DNA of 64,000 nucleotides from Lachancea thermotolerans CBS 6340. Its lineage: Eukaryota; Ascomycota; Saccharomycetes; Saccharomycetales; Saccharomycetaceae. This document shows positions 10,693-19,730 of the stretch, one piece after another. The DNA is taken from contig NC_013082.1 of NCBI RefSeq assembly GCF_000142805.1, forward strand, positions 1,240,001 through 1,304,000. Direction: 5' to 3'. Positions within the stretch are counted from its first letter, which is position 1. Each line of letters starts with the position of its first letter. Both the position numbers and the translations under genes were made by a program. The notes beneath the pieces were generated by a model, which searched no databases, had not been told where the DNA came from, and saw nothing but the letters and a program-made list of their open reading frames with translations.

Positions 10693-10756
10693 CTCTACGC
10701 TACTCATTCTCTACGCTACTCATTCTCTACGCTACCCATTCTCTACGCTACTCACT
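10693..10756 (+). repeat. Tandem repeat, 16-bp unit x 4
   Basis: Four contiguous copies of CTCTACGCTACTCATT. Copies three and four each differ from the unit at one base. It lies about 200 bp past the HAD gene and about 1 kb upstream of ATO3, inside a pyrimidine-rich tract. Confidence 0.9.
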
Positions 10757-11533
10757 CTGCACGCGTCCAGCCCTCACCCGCCGTCCGCCGCATCGCGTGA
10801 CTCCTCCTCGTCACATGACCTGCTCGCGCTTCGCTTCTTCACTCGTTCACCTCTTCACCCCTTCGCTTACTCGCTCGCTCCTCACCTACACCTCACACCC
10901 TCACATCCTCGCACCCCTGCGCCCCTGCCTAGGCGTTTCCCGCCCCATCACCCGCCCAAAAATGAGACCATCTCTTCCGTTTCTCCCGTCGCCCTGGCAA
11001 CGCACCAGCGCGCCACGCCGAACTTCCGATAATCTCCCTGTATGCCGCTGGCCCTTGAAGAGCCCCTCACCGTCGCTGCCGCTGAAACGCCGCCGCCACC
11101 GCCGCCGTTCGAGTCTCCGCCCCCGCGCTCTGCCCACCTTCCATACCTCAGCGCTCCGCCGCTGGCGTTTGCCGCCGTCTCCATTGGGCCCCGGAACCCC
11201 GCGTGACGCCTTGCTAACGTTCTCGGCGCCCAGAACGGGCTCCGCCTGCGCTCCGCTTTTTCTCGCCCCATTGTATGCTGTGGAATGTTTTCGCCATCGA
11301 ACCATAATACGCGTGCATGAAAAACACCGTGGTCAGCCACGGCGCGCCGAGGAAGTCCGATACCAGGCGGAGCAGGCTCAGTGGCGGCCGCGGGAGCTAG
11401 TACTAAGAGTAGCGTCCGCGATGGCAGAACTACGCACGAATGCAGGGACCGCGCAGACGCGACAAAGAGCCGTGGCCGGGCCAGAAGAGGAGACAGCGAC
11501 AAGCAGCCGAAACGAGCGGGGGCGCGAGAAGAG

Positions 11534-11539
11534 TATAAA
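11534..11539 (+). promoter_or_regulatory. Candidate TATA box of ATO3
   Basis: A TATAAA stands out in GC-rich surroundings, 190 bp upstream of the ATO3 ATG. The position suits a yeast TATA box and a regulated gene; this is inference. Confidence 0.4.
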
Positions 11540-11728
11540 GTGGCAGGCGGCGGCGGCGGGCGATGAGCAGAGGGCGTAGAGAGCAGAGTTGCAGAAGAAG
11601 TCAGCGAGATACTCACACTCACACGCGCACGCGCAGGACTAGACTACCGGTGAAACTTCTGAACTTTTAGCACACGTTCACGCTCGCAGGCTCACACCCA
11701 CACCCCACACACATACACACGCACAGAC

Positions 11729-12580
11729 ATGGTTAGCGACTCTGTATCACGCGAGATGGACCTGGAAAAGGGCCCAACACAGGCCAGCTACGAGGAGGCC
11801 GTGCCCGGCGCGCGCGGCGGCGCGCGCGGCGGGCTCGACGCCCGCGACGCGCTGAGCGGACGGCTCGTCCACGCGGTGTCCGTGGACGGCGACTTCGTCC
11901 ACCTGGGCGACCGCACATACCGGCGCGCGGAGCTCGCGAACGCGTTCGCGGGCGAGCTGAACCCGGGCATCCACCCGCGCCCTCCCACGAACCTCGCGAA
12001 CCCGGTGCCCCTGGGGCTCGCGTCTTTCTCGTACTGCGCTCTCGTGCTGTCGCTGCTCAACGCGCAGGTCCGCGGGGTAACGAACGGCAACATCGTCATC
12101 ACCGCGAGCCTGTTCTTCGGCGGGTGCATCGAGCTGTTCGCCGGGCTGCTGTGCTACCCGATCGGCAACACGTACGCAATGACCGTGTTCGGATCGTTCG
12201 GCGGCTTCTGGATCAGCTACGGCGCGCTGGTAATGGACCAGTTCGGGATCCTGGCGTCGTACGCGGACGAACCGGAGATGATGGCGAACGCGATGGGCTT
12301 TTTCCTGGCTGGCTGGACCGTCTTCACATTCCTCATGCTCATGTGTACGCTCAAGAGTACCTGGGGCCTGTTCCTGTTGTTCTTCTTCCTTGAACTGACC
12401 TTCCTGATGTTGACCATCGGCGCTTTCGTTTCGAGCGAGAATGTCACTAAGGCGGCAGGCTATTTCGGCATCCTCAGCAGTGTATGCGGCTGGTATTCTC
12501 TGTACAGCGGTATCGCGGACCCCAGCAACAGTTATTTCCCTATCCGGGCGTACTATATGCCCAACGCCCCTACAGTCTAG
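11729..12580 (+). CDS. ATO3: Ato3-type ammonium/acetate transporter (GPR1/FUN34/yaaH family)
   Basis: 283 residues. The family forms plasma-membrane channels with six helices; S. cerevisiae Ato3 is linked to ammonia export. The family signature NPVPLGLASFS lies near residue 90. Conserved stretches follow: FFGGCIELFAGLLCYPIGNTYAMTVF, GFFLAGWTVFTFLMLMCTLKSTWGLF and GYFGILSSVCGWYSLY, and the C-terminus ends YYMPNAPTV. The hydrophilic N-terminus shows DLEKG and the GDRTYRRAEL segment shared with S. cerevisiae Ato3. The first two-thirds of the gene are extremely GC-rich and the last third is not, an unusual gradient within one gene. Neighbours match YDR384C (next is NKP1), with VPS17 and the HAD gene from the sister block on the left. 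Confidence 0.95.
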   Translation: MVSDSVSREMDLEKGPTQASYEEAVPGARGGARGGLDARDALSGRLVHAVSVDGDFVHLGDRTYRRAELANAFAGELNPGIHPRPPTNLANPVPLGLASFSYCALVLSLLNAQVRGVTNGNIVITASLFFGGCIELFAGLLCYPIGNTYAMTVFGSFGGFWISYGALVMDQFGILASYADEPEMMANAMGFFLAGWTVFTFLMLMCTLKSTWGLFLLFFFLELTFLMLTIGAFVSSENVTKAAGYFGILSSVCGWYSLYSGIADPSNSYFPIRAYYMPNAPTV

Positions 12581-13424
12581 CGGCGCGTTTTCTTGTTGCC
12601 GAGTTTCATATAATATACATAACACTAATCACTGGCTGCAGAGAGCCACACATCCTAAAGCTTCGTTCGCGACGCAAGAAGCCTGTCTCAGGCATTAGAT
12701 CGGCGAAACAAGTTCTGTAATCAGTGTTGATTAACGTGGAATATCAACCTTGGGCATCTTAATGCGAAGAGCCAGACGCTGCAAGAGCGGCGAAGAAGGT
12801 GGTTAGGATCGCTTTCCTAAACTTCAGAATTTTAACTATTCTTTCCTTGCAGTTTTTAAATCATAAGGTGCTGCTGGTTTCTTGACGTTTTTCACGTGGA
12901 TTCTTATATTAATGCTTTTGTTATGTTTATGAATATTTGAAAAATAGCCGCCAATAATTAATCGTGATTGTGACGTCGGAGGGCGATAAAAATTAAGTAA
13001 AAGAGGGCAAAGCCATCCATGAGGTCGAGCATGGATGAAGCACCAAAGCTCTTCATGCTCGCTTCAGTGAGAGGAGCTTTGTTTTCTTCAAGCCTAATGC
13101 CTTGGCAAGCAAAATTGACCGTTGGTTCCGTCGAAAGGTGTTTGCCATAACTAAGCATGCCAGTTCTTATGCCAAAATTGAAGGGAGGTAACGCACCAGA
13201 TAAATGACTTCAACATACAAGCTGAAAAGTGCCCTTACCAGATCATATGTACTTACCTAGCGCCGCCGTCAGTAGCTTTTTCTCGACGATCATCAATATA
13301 TATTGCTTTCAAAAAACTACCCCAAGCAGACAGCAAAGTCCTCGTAGTAGAATCAACTTACCGATCGAACCTGGGAAAGATCTACTTGAAGACCAAAGAG
13401 ATATACCCTGCAAGCAAAAAAATT
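12581..13424. other. Intergenic region between ATO3 and tRNA-Asp
   Basis: About 840 bp. GC content drops sharply compared with ATO3. A short minus-strand open frame (12958-13158) is unrecognised. I see no RNA gene. Given the LTR fossil next door, old mobile debris here is possible but not shown. Confidence 0.5.
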
Positions 13425-13496
13425 CTCCGCGACGGGGAATCGAACCCCGGTCCCGAGCGCGACAAGCTCGAATTCTAGCCACTAAACTATCGCGGA
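13425..13496 (-). tRNA. tRNA-Asp (anticodon GUC)
   Basis: 72 nt on the minus strand, without intron. The acceptor stem is TCCGCGA/TCGCGGA with discriminator G. The anticodon stem is CGAGC/GCTCG with loop TTGTCGC, giving anticodon GTC (plus strand 13461-13463). The T arm is CCGGG GTTCGAT TCCCCG-like with a good B box. Acceptor, D-arm (GTTTAGTGGCTAGAAT) and loop closely resemble yeast tRNA-Asp. An LTR begins 61 bp upstream of its 5' end. Confidence 0.96.
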
Positions 13497-13556
13497 TCTT
13501 GGATGTTAGGATGTGCGTAACACGTCTATACGTACTATTTGTTATTGTTCGAATTG

Positions 13557-13818
13557 TGTCATAAAACAATAATGGAACAAGGATATTCTGAGACAACGAA
13601 GGAACAACATCAGAGATAATGAGGAACACTAGAGATAATGAGGCTTGCTCTAGGTCTCCGGATCTATAACTATAAGTACTACTGCATCCAAGGCTCAGTA
13701 TGAGATTAAGTAGAAGAAAGGAAGGAGGCATCCTTGGATAGAAGAATAATCGCGACTTTATAGAGGCTATTAACCGCCAACTTCATCATAACCCAGAAGC
13801 TCATAATAACATGCGACA
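13557..13818 (+). repeat. LTR of a Ty3/gypsy-family element, first of two abutting copies
   Basis: About 262 bp, beginning TGTCATAAAAC and ending GCGACA. It shares blocks with the next LTR: GAGATAA-GAGGCTTGCT, GATCTATAACTATA, GTACTACT and the terminal CATAATAA-GCGACA. It lies just upstream of tRNA-Asp, the usual landing place of Ty3-like elements. It is read as a solo or tandem LTR and is old, judged by divergence from its neighbour. Confidence 0.75.
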
Positions 13819-15440
13819 AATCGTATTAGGGTACAGTAATAGCCAGAGGTAGATTCGAGACGCTGCGGGAACAATACCGGAGATGGCGAGGAAAACCTGA
13901 GATAAAGAGGCTTGCTATAAGTATCTAGATCTATAACTATATGTACTACTAGGCTCCATGCCTAACATTAGATTCAGTAGGAGAAGGAAGAACAGGGATC
14001 TTTTGGGGAGAACATCCATAATCATATCCATAATCATATCGAGCCGACGAATCGCCAACTTTATACTATCTGGAGCTTCATAATAAGATACGACACCTGG
14101 CAGCGCCGCCGCGGTAACTATTACTATGGAAAGAGATGCGGATATATTAACGGGAAGTGGCCCCATGTTTAGGAGAATAGACGGCATTAGCGAACTTTCT
14201 GAATTTCTAGGAGCTCTGAGACAATGGTTCGTTAGCAAAGCGATCGAGGAGGACAATAAAAAGTGAGAGAATTTATAGGTAGGTTGAGAGGAAGTGCTAT
14301 TGGTTGGTGTGATGAATTTGTAGAGACAAATGATATCAACGAGACTACGTACGAGCAAATAACAGCCCCCTTACAGGACTACTGTGGTTGTACTGTCTCG
14401 AAGTTCTATCTTCGGTCCCAGATTATAAACCGAAGGCAAAGTGGTTCCCTCACTGAGTATAACGCTAAATTCAGGAACCATGTAAAACGGTTTCCTGAGA
14501 AAACTCGCCCTGACACAGAGACACAGTTATTGTAGTATGCTCAAGGGTTAAAAGCGGGTGCCAGAGATTATGTGTGTAGAAACAATCCTGACACTATACT
14601 AGAGTCTAAATAACTAGCAAACCTATGGGGATTGACCGATGAGTCCAGTAAAAGTCAAGGGACAGCGAGATTTACCTTTGAGTTCAAAAGGAGTGTAAGC
14701 AAGAATTCCACCGGAAGCAATGAAAACAATACCAATCGATGGAAAAGTCGGCGACACAACGGGAACTACCAAATCCAAGGGATAGGATCCCGTAAGAACA
14801 CGGAAAACCCTAAAGTGTGTCTCAATTGCAACAAGTCAGGATATTATAGTAGAGATTATTCGGAGAGAAAACAGTCTGCAAGAACAACAGCTCCCATAGC
14901 ATCTCAATCAGTGAGTATAAAACAGCCTAACGCTCAGAAAGAGAGAGTAACAAAACACAATCAGAAGGAAAAGAGAGTCTCCAAAACGGGAAACCGAGAG
15001 GAGATTACAATAGAAACACAGAAACGAGTGGAAATTAAAGCGGTGATGGACACAGATCCCTCAACTTCGTTCGCTCACATGAATTTCGTGGAGGGATCGA
15101 AGATACGACTAATAGTAAAGAGGCAGCAAGCTGTTAAGAGAAGGCGCATCAGGAAGACGAGAACAGGTTCGTAAAGCCCTCCAAGGGGAGCCGCCAAAGA
15201 TAGTATGGACTATCAGAGGTTACAGGGATCATTAGAAATGAGGAGAGTTTTAGTAAAAGTACTGAAGTACCAACAAGGTCTCGAGAAGCACATAGCATAA
15301 ATATGGGCAAACGCTAAGCATTACATGGTAATAGTTTGAAGTAAGGAACAAGATTGCTGCTCAAATAATTTCTCGTAGTCTAGTTGATAGCATGTTCGCT
15401 GACTTTCTTTGTTGGCCAGGCTCCATAATAAAATACGACA
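13819..15440 (+). mobile_element. Ty3/gypsy-family LTR retrotransposon fossil, broken
   Basis: Parts seen: a 5' LTR at about 13819-14095, ending TACGACA; two bases later, at 14098-14115, a primer-binding site (TGGCAGCGCCGC) close to the complement of the initiator tRNA-Met 3' end; a gag region at about 14130-15000 with a capsid-like segment (SLTEYNAKFRNHVKRFP) and a zinc-knuckle remnant (CLNCNKSGYYSRD); a possible start of protease near 15030-15090; and the terminal part of a 3' LTR at about 15385-15440. No reverse transcriptase, RNase H or integrase was recognised, and the element is far shorter than a typical full-length Ty3-like copy. It is broken, with several breaks plus loss of most of pol. 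The divergent LTRs indicate an old insertion. The family call rests on the LTR-PBS layout and the gag type. Confidence 0.8.
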
Positions 15441-15532
15441 ATGCCAAAGATGTTACGCGCAATCAAGCTCACGCATCTAATTAAAACACGTTGCTCGTCG
15501 CTCATCGTGCTTGAAGTCTTTTACGTGCGTCC

Positions 15533-16276
15533 ATGTCCTATAACCAGTACGCAGAGTTTATAAGAGATGAAACCGAGCGCATGAGTAATTCTAGGGTGCA
15601 GCTTCCCTCAGATGCTGGGCTCCATCGCGAAGTCTCGAACACAATCGCGAAGGCGCTACAGCATGCCTTGGACTTGCATCGGAAAGAAGTCTTTAACACA
15701 CGAAATCAGGACGACGTGCTGGCACAAGTCTTGAGCAAAGAGCAGGCTTTGCTGCGCGACGAACTCCAGCGCGTCATGGCCCTCGTCGGCGATCTTCCTC
15801 GTGAACAGATAGGATCAGACCTCGTCGACCTTCAGAGTGGTGGTGACAGTGGATTTATATCTCTTGAACGGCTACTAGACGATGTCGAGAAACTGCCGCG
15901 CGTTTCGCTCATCGACGAGGAGGATTCAGAGGGTGAGCCTCTCTTAAGAGAGTATAATGCTCTGCGGCACGCGCTGGGAGAAAAAGCCATGGCAATTCGC
16001 GAAGCGCAACGCTACCTGCCCAAATTGAAGCGACAGGCCCGAAGCTGGCAACAATTGCAAGGTGCAGTCAAAGATGTACATGGAGCGGAGAACGTAGATG
16101 TCTATTTCCAAGAGTACGAGTCCAATGTGGCAACTCAGGCCCACGAAGCGTGCCGGTTGGCGGAAACTGCGCTCAAGGCCAAAGGCGCGCTTCCGCGCGA
16201 GCAACTCGAAAGCTTACGCCGCATAGTCACTATGCTGAGAGCATTGCCTCGAAATAGAAAAGGGAAAGTCGATTAA
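15533..16276 (+). CDS. NKP1: Nkp1, non-essential kinetochore (CTF19 complex) subunit
   Basis: 247 residues, mostly helical and charged. Segments shared with S. cerevisiae Nkp1 (YDR383C, 238 aa) include ELQRVMALVGDLPREQIGSDL (about residue 78), SLERLLDDVEKLP and EYNALRHAL. In the family it pairs with Nkp2 in the COMA-associated inner kinetochore. The stop is 41 bp from that of convergent RPP2B, so their 3' ends must be compact or overlapping. The order ATO3-NKP1-RPP2B matches YDR384C-YDR383C-YDR382W. Confidence 0.9.
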   Translation: MSYNQYAEFIRDETERMSNSRVQLPSDAGLHREVSNTIAKALQHALDLHRKEVFNTRNQDDVLAQVLSKEQALLRDELQRVMALVGDLPREQIGSDLVDLQSGGDSGFISLERLLDDVEKLPRVSLIDEEDSEGEPLLREYNALRHALGEKAMAIREAQRYLPKLKRQARSWQQLQGAVKDVHGAENVDVYFQEYESNVATQAHEACRLAETALKAKGALPREQLESLRRIVTMLRALPRNRKGKVD

Positions 16277-16317
16277 ACAGAAGTAGTATACTAATTACAA
16301 ACTCTAGCTAGATCGCT

Positions 16318-16650
16318 CTAATCGAACAGACCGAAACCCATGTCGTCGTCGGACTCTTCCTTGGCTTCCTCCTCCTTCTCTTCAGCGGCCTCTGGGGCGG
16401 CGCCACCAGCGGCAGCGGCACCACCAGCAGCAGCAGCAGCACCACCAGCTGGGACGGTAGCCAACTTGGTGTTACCCTCGGCGATGATCTCGTCAATGGA
16501 GCCCTTGCCCTCGAAAGAAGACAATAGAGCGGAGATCTTAGCGTCCTCAGCCTCGACACCGACGGCTTCAACAACCTTCTTGATGTCAGCAGCGGATGGG
16601 GAGGCGTTACCACCTTGAACAAGCAACAAATAAGCGGCCAAGTACTTCAT
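16318..16650 (-). CDS. RPP2B: 60S acidic ribosomal protein P2-beta
   Basis: 110 residues, the usual P2 length. The N-terminal dimerisation domain ([15 protein letters not shown]...) is followed by an Ala/Gly-rich hinge (about residues 68-88), a Glu/Lys stretch and the conserved C-terminal tail [11 protein letters not shown]. In the ribosomal stalk P1/P2 dimers recruit translation factors such as eEF2. It is intronless, with strongly biased codons. It is divergent from ORT1 and convergent with NKP1. Confidence 0.98.
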   Translation of the reverse strand: MKYLAAYLLLVQGGNASPSAADIKKVVEAVGVEAEDAKISALLSSFEGKGSIDEIIAEGNTKLATVPAGGAAAAAGGAAAAGGAAPEAAEEKEEEAKEESDDDMGFGLFD

Positions 16651-17202
16651 TTCTGGATATTTCTAATTTAGCAAAGTTAGGAGTTTACCTGACGATAATA
16701 GAATAATCAAATTAAGCGGGTCGATGCAGACTATTCCTTAGGCTTGATCAACTAAGAAGAAGAGAAAGAGAGTGCAAGAGAGAAGAGTTTGAAAAATCTG
16801 CGAAGAGATTGACCTCCATCAAAGTGAAAAAAAAATTGTCATGAAAAAAATGAGTGGTCAGAATCTACGAAGAGAATTTTTCTACTCAAACATTCGTACA
16901 TAGTTATTCGGAACGCCTGAACTGATTACTTAATCATCGGACCAAAAGCTACCGAGGGCCGTTCAATCCTCAGTAGAACTCAGTACGATGATGTAATATT
17001 GAACGTACACGAATTTCGTCATTAATGATACACTATAAAGTCATCTGATGTTATAAATCATGCAATTCTTTTCGCACTGAAAATTTTAGATCGAACTTAT
17101 TGACATCACTGTGTACGCGAATGTGACATTTATCAGTCATAAGCGCTCGAACTCTGGCTCATCGGATGGTTCTGGCTCCTCCGTGGAATTTGCAAAGCGC
17201 GC
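16651..17202. other. Divergent intergenic region RPP2B / ORT1
   Basis: About 550 bp holding two promoters. Poly(A/T) tracts near 16,830-16,860 suit a ribosomal-protein promoter. A short inverted repeat TGATTA-CT-TAATCA lies at 16923-16936. I see no clear Rap1 site and no TGACTCA (Gcn4) site before ORT1. Confidence 0.55.
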
Positions 17203-18039
17203 ATGGACATTCAAGAAGCATTAAAGGACATCCTGTACGGTTCCATTGCCGGAGCCGCGGGCAAGGTCATTGAATACCCCCTTGATACAATCAAAGTGCG
17301 GTTACAAACACAGCCCGCACACTTGTTTCCCACTAGCTGGTCGTGTATAAAGTATACTTATGCAAACGAGGGATTCCTAAAGGGTTTTTATCAAGGTGTG
17401 TCATCGCCGCTAGTCGGCGCTGCGCTGGAGAACGCAGTATTATTTGTGACGTTTAATAGGGCGCAGAACTTTCTCAAGCAGTACGAATCGCTGTCGCCGC
17501 TCTCGCTAACTGTCTGGTCAGGTGCGTTTGCTGGTGCTTGTACCAGTTATGTGCTCACTCCCGTTGAGCTTGTCAAGTGCACGTTGCAGGTTTCGAATTT
17601 GAAGAACTCCAAGACCAGTCACTCTAAGGTATGGCCTACCGTCAAGCATATCGTCTCGCAAAACGGCATCTCGGGACTATGGCGAGGCCAATCGAGCACA
17701 TTTATCAGAGAATGTGCAGGTGGAGCGGTATGGTTTACCACCTATGAAAGCGTCAAGCAGTACCTAGCCAATAAGAGAAATGATACGGAGAACCAAACCT
17801 GGGAACTCCTTACTGCCGGTGCCTCAGCGGGAGTTGCTTTCAACGCAAGTGTTTTCCCAGCTGACACTATCAAGTCCACTGCCCAGACCGAACACCTTGG
17901 AATTGTCAATGCCACAAAACGAATCCTGGCAAGAAACGGACCAGCAGGGCTCTACCGCGGGCTCGGAATAACACTCATAAGAGCAGCTCCAGCCAATGCC
18001 GTAGTTTTCTACACCTACGAGACGCTTTCGAATTTATAG
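17203..18039 (+). CDS. ORT1: Mitochondrial ornithine carrier (Ort1/Arg11)
   Basis: 278 residues, a mitochondrial carrier of the inner membrane that exports ornithine for cytosolic arginine synthesis. The three carrier repeats carry P-x-[DE]-x-x-K signatures: PLDTIKVRLQ (about residue 26), PVELVKCTLQ (about 121) and PADTIKSTAQ (about 224). The opening ILYGSIAGAAGKVIEYP and GVSSPLVGAALENAVLF match yeast Ort1 closely. Orthologue of YOR130C, placed between chr IV-block genes, as the double synteny predicts. It ends 92 bp from the convergent PMP47-type carrier; two carrier genes lying side by side are not close paralogues. Confidence 0.95.
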   Translation: MDIQEALKDILYGSIAGAAGKVIEYPLDTIKVRLQTQPAHLFPTSWSCIKYTYANEGFLKGFYQGVSSPLVGAALENAVLFVTFNRAQNFLKQYESLSPLSLTVWSGAFAGACTSYVLTPVELVKCTLQVSNLKNSKTSHSKVWPTVKHIVSQNGISGLWRGQSSTFIRECAGGAVWFTTYESVKQYLANKRNDTENQTWELLTAGASAGVAFNASVFPADTIKSTAQTEHLGIVNATKRILARNGPAGLYRGLGITLIRAAPANAVVFYTYETLSNL

Positions 18040-18130
18040 ACGTACACTAAAAACGAACTCTCGCGGCAACAGCTGCTTCTGTCTCACCGTCATCCATATT
18101 GCCAAAAGATCACTACTTAAAGTTTTCTAC

Positions 18131-19081
18131 TTAACCCTGAGCTCTTGCGGTTGTCAACAGTTTGCGTTTTCTGCTAAATGCACGTAGTAACCGTAGTAGT
18201 TTTATGCTCCAGATAACCAATCCCTCCTTGAAAAAGAACAAAAATGCTGCTGTGAGAATGCTTTGAATAAGTTTGACCCCAATTCCACCGTATAAGCCAA
18301 GGATACCGTCTCTTTTGATTATTTCGCCCATCAAAGATAGAAGCGATTTGGAATTTTCGGCGGGCGATGATCCTTCATTCTTCGATAGGTGCATCCGCGC
18401 TTTCATTGTCACATACGGATACGTTGAACTAGTAGCAGCCAGTTTTCCTAAAGCACCAAGAATAAACGCCCATGACGGTGACAAAACACGCTTTTGTCGA
18501 GACTCAAGCACCCGGTTTTTCAGCTGTTCATAAACTGTGTATTGAATTATAGGGTTGATCACTAAGACAAGTGCAGGCTTTAGACCGCTAAAAAGTGCGC
18601 TGAGGCCCTCGGTTTTCGAAATGTTTGCAATTGTAGCGAGTACCCCGCGGTCACTTTTGTCTACGGTCATTCTAGTGTTGGCAACCCACAGCGGGTTGGC
18701 TATGACTGCATTCACAGAGCCTGCGATACTCCCAACCAACATCGACTCAGCGGTACTGAGTCTCTGTGTCCTTCTGGCTCTCATTAGACACCTAGAAGAC
18801 GCCTCGTAGCAGTAGTAGTAAACAAAATTCGACAGGGTCATCCCCAAAACGGCGCTCTCAAGCCCCGCAAAAAAGCCTAGAATTCCGTTCTTCTCGTAAA
18901 TTTCCCTTATAGTCTCGGCTACGGTAAGCTTGTCCGTCTCCGAGCTTTTCGTCTGCGTCTGAAGCCGGGTGGTGATCGCGACCAGCGGATATGTCAGTGC
19001 CATCGAGAGAGCTCCTCCAGCCCCTCCAGCGAGAGCATGTGTAAAGGCATCGGCCTTCGAAGGATCGATTTCAGATTTCAT
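18131..19081 (-). CDS. PMP47/PMP34-type peroxisomal membrane carrier
   Basis: 316 residues from the ATG at 19081. It is a mitochondrial-carrier-family protein whose motifs match the peroxisomal branch (Candida PMP47, human SLC25A17): HALAGGAGGALSMALTYPLVAITTRLQT, LSNFVYYYCYE, NPLWVANTRM and LFSGLKPALVLVINPIIQYTVYEQLK. The family imports ATP, CoA or related nucleotides into peroxisomes. An in-frame ATG at 19156 would add 25 residues; I prefer 19081 because MKSEIDPSKADAFTHAL begins just before the conserved domain. S. cerevisiae has no gene here and uses the more distant Ant1, so this appears to be an ancestral gene lost there. The substrate is not determinable from the sequence. Confidence 0.82.
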   Translation of the reverse strand: MKSEIDPSKADAFTHALAGGAGGALSMALTYPLVAITTRLQTQTKSSETDKLTVAETIREIYEKNGILGFFAGLESAVLGMTLSNFVYYYCYEASSRCLMRARRTQRLSTAESMLVGSIAGSVNAVIANPLWVANTRMTVDKSDRGVLATIANISKTEGLSALFSGLKPALVLVINPIIQYTVYEQLKNRVLESRQKRVLSPSWAFILGALGKLAATSSTYPYVTMKARMHLSKNEGSSPAENSKSLLSLMGEIIKRDGILGLYGGIGVKLIQSILTAAFLFFFKEGLVIWSIKLLRLLRAFSRKRKLLTTARAQG

Positions 19082-19411
19082 TGGGGATGGCTCATGAAAT
19101 TGAGGCTTGGAAGCTTGGGAAATAACAACAATCATCATATAGCTTTTTTCTTTCATAAAGCCAAGAAGGTAACCAAAGGAAACGTACTGCTGAAGGCACC
19201 TTAAAGCTGCTGCGCCAATACTGGAATTTCTGTTCAGGAGCAGTGTTTTTTGCGAATTTCGGACTGCTCAGTTGCACCTAAAATATGTACATTAATGTAA
19301 TCAGCGAAAAATCTAATCGCTTCTTACCTAACCAAATGTTGCATAATGATAATAAAATATGAACTGTGGAGGCTTGTTAATGATAACAGCACAAGCGGTT
19401 GAATGTACCAT

Positions 19412-19436
19412 GAGGATTGCCGTCGAGGCAATCCTC
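19412..19436. repeat. Perfect 10-bp inverted repeat with 5-nt loop
   Basis: GAGGATTGCC, loop GTCGA, then GGCAATCCTC. It is isolated in the intergenic region between two divergent genes, about 295 bp before the COI1 ATG. Function unknown. Confidence 0.85.
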
Positions 19437-19650
19437 TAATAGGGACGCCAAGCATCATAGATCAGATGCCCACCCCCCGCGAAGTAGTTTTAAGACGTGA
19501 TAAAGTAACATTCTTATCGTTAAATAGTTTTACTAGCCTCGCAACAGTAGCTGGGTTAGCTATGCTTCTAAAAGCCTAACGAGGTGCAAGGCAAGTACGG
19601 GGTTGAGCGTTCATGTAGTGCCAGGACACCAAAATGGGCTATCTCCGGCC

Positions 19651-19658
19651 CACGTGAC
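19651..19658. promoter_or_regulatory. CACGTGAC box upstream of COI1
   Basis: A CACGTG E-box extended to CACGTGAC, the form bound by Cbf1, 73 bp before the COI1 start. Cbf1 sites often precede respiratory genes in yeasts; binding here is inference. Confidence 0.45.
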
Positions 19659-19730
19659 GCAAAATACAATATATTCAATAGAACATACGAACCTTTTCTC
19701 CGCATTATACTCAGGAAGACATCAGTACTG

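Larger units (their letters stand above)
10487..11728. other. Long intergenic region upstream of ATO3, pyrimidine-rich with repeats
   Basis: About 1.24 kb. From 10,680 to 10,930 the plus strand is markedly C/T-rich with a 16-bp tandem repeat. From 11,050 to 11,560 it is GC-rich with CCG runs. From 11,610 to 11,728 it is rich in CAC/ACA steps and lies in the likely 5' leader of ATO3. Long open frames on both strands here have repetitive, arginine/serine/proline-rich translations with no family resemblance, and I treat them as composition artefacts. Confidence 0.6.
19082..19730. other. Divergent intergenic region PMP47-type carrier / COI1
   Basis: About 650 bp. It holds a perfect 10-bp hairpin (19412-19436) and a CACGTGAC box (19651-19658). 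The possible N-terminal extension of the carrier occupies 19082-19156. Nothing else is recognised. Confidence 0.55.

Noticed and set aside
10647-11622. Open frames of 130-310 codons on both strands upstream of ATO3
   Set aside because: Ser/Pro/Arg-rich translations produced by the pyrimidine-rich and GC-rich composition; no motif or homologue recognised.
12958-13158. 66-codon minus-strand frame between ATO3 and tRNA-Asp
   Set aside because: Not recognised; it could be debris of an old mobile element, but nothing in it supports a specific call.
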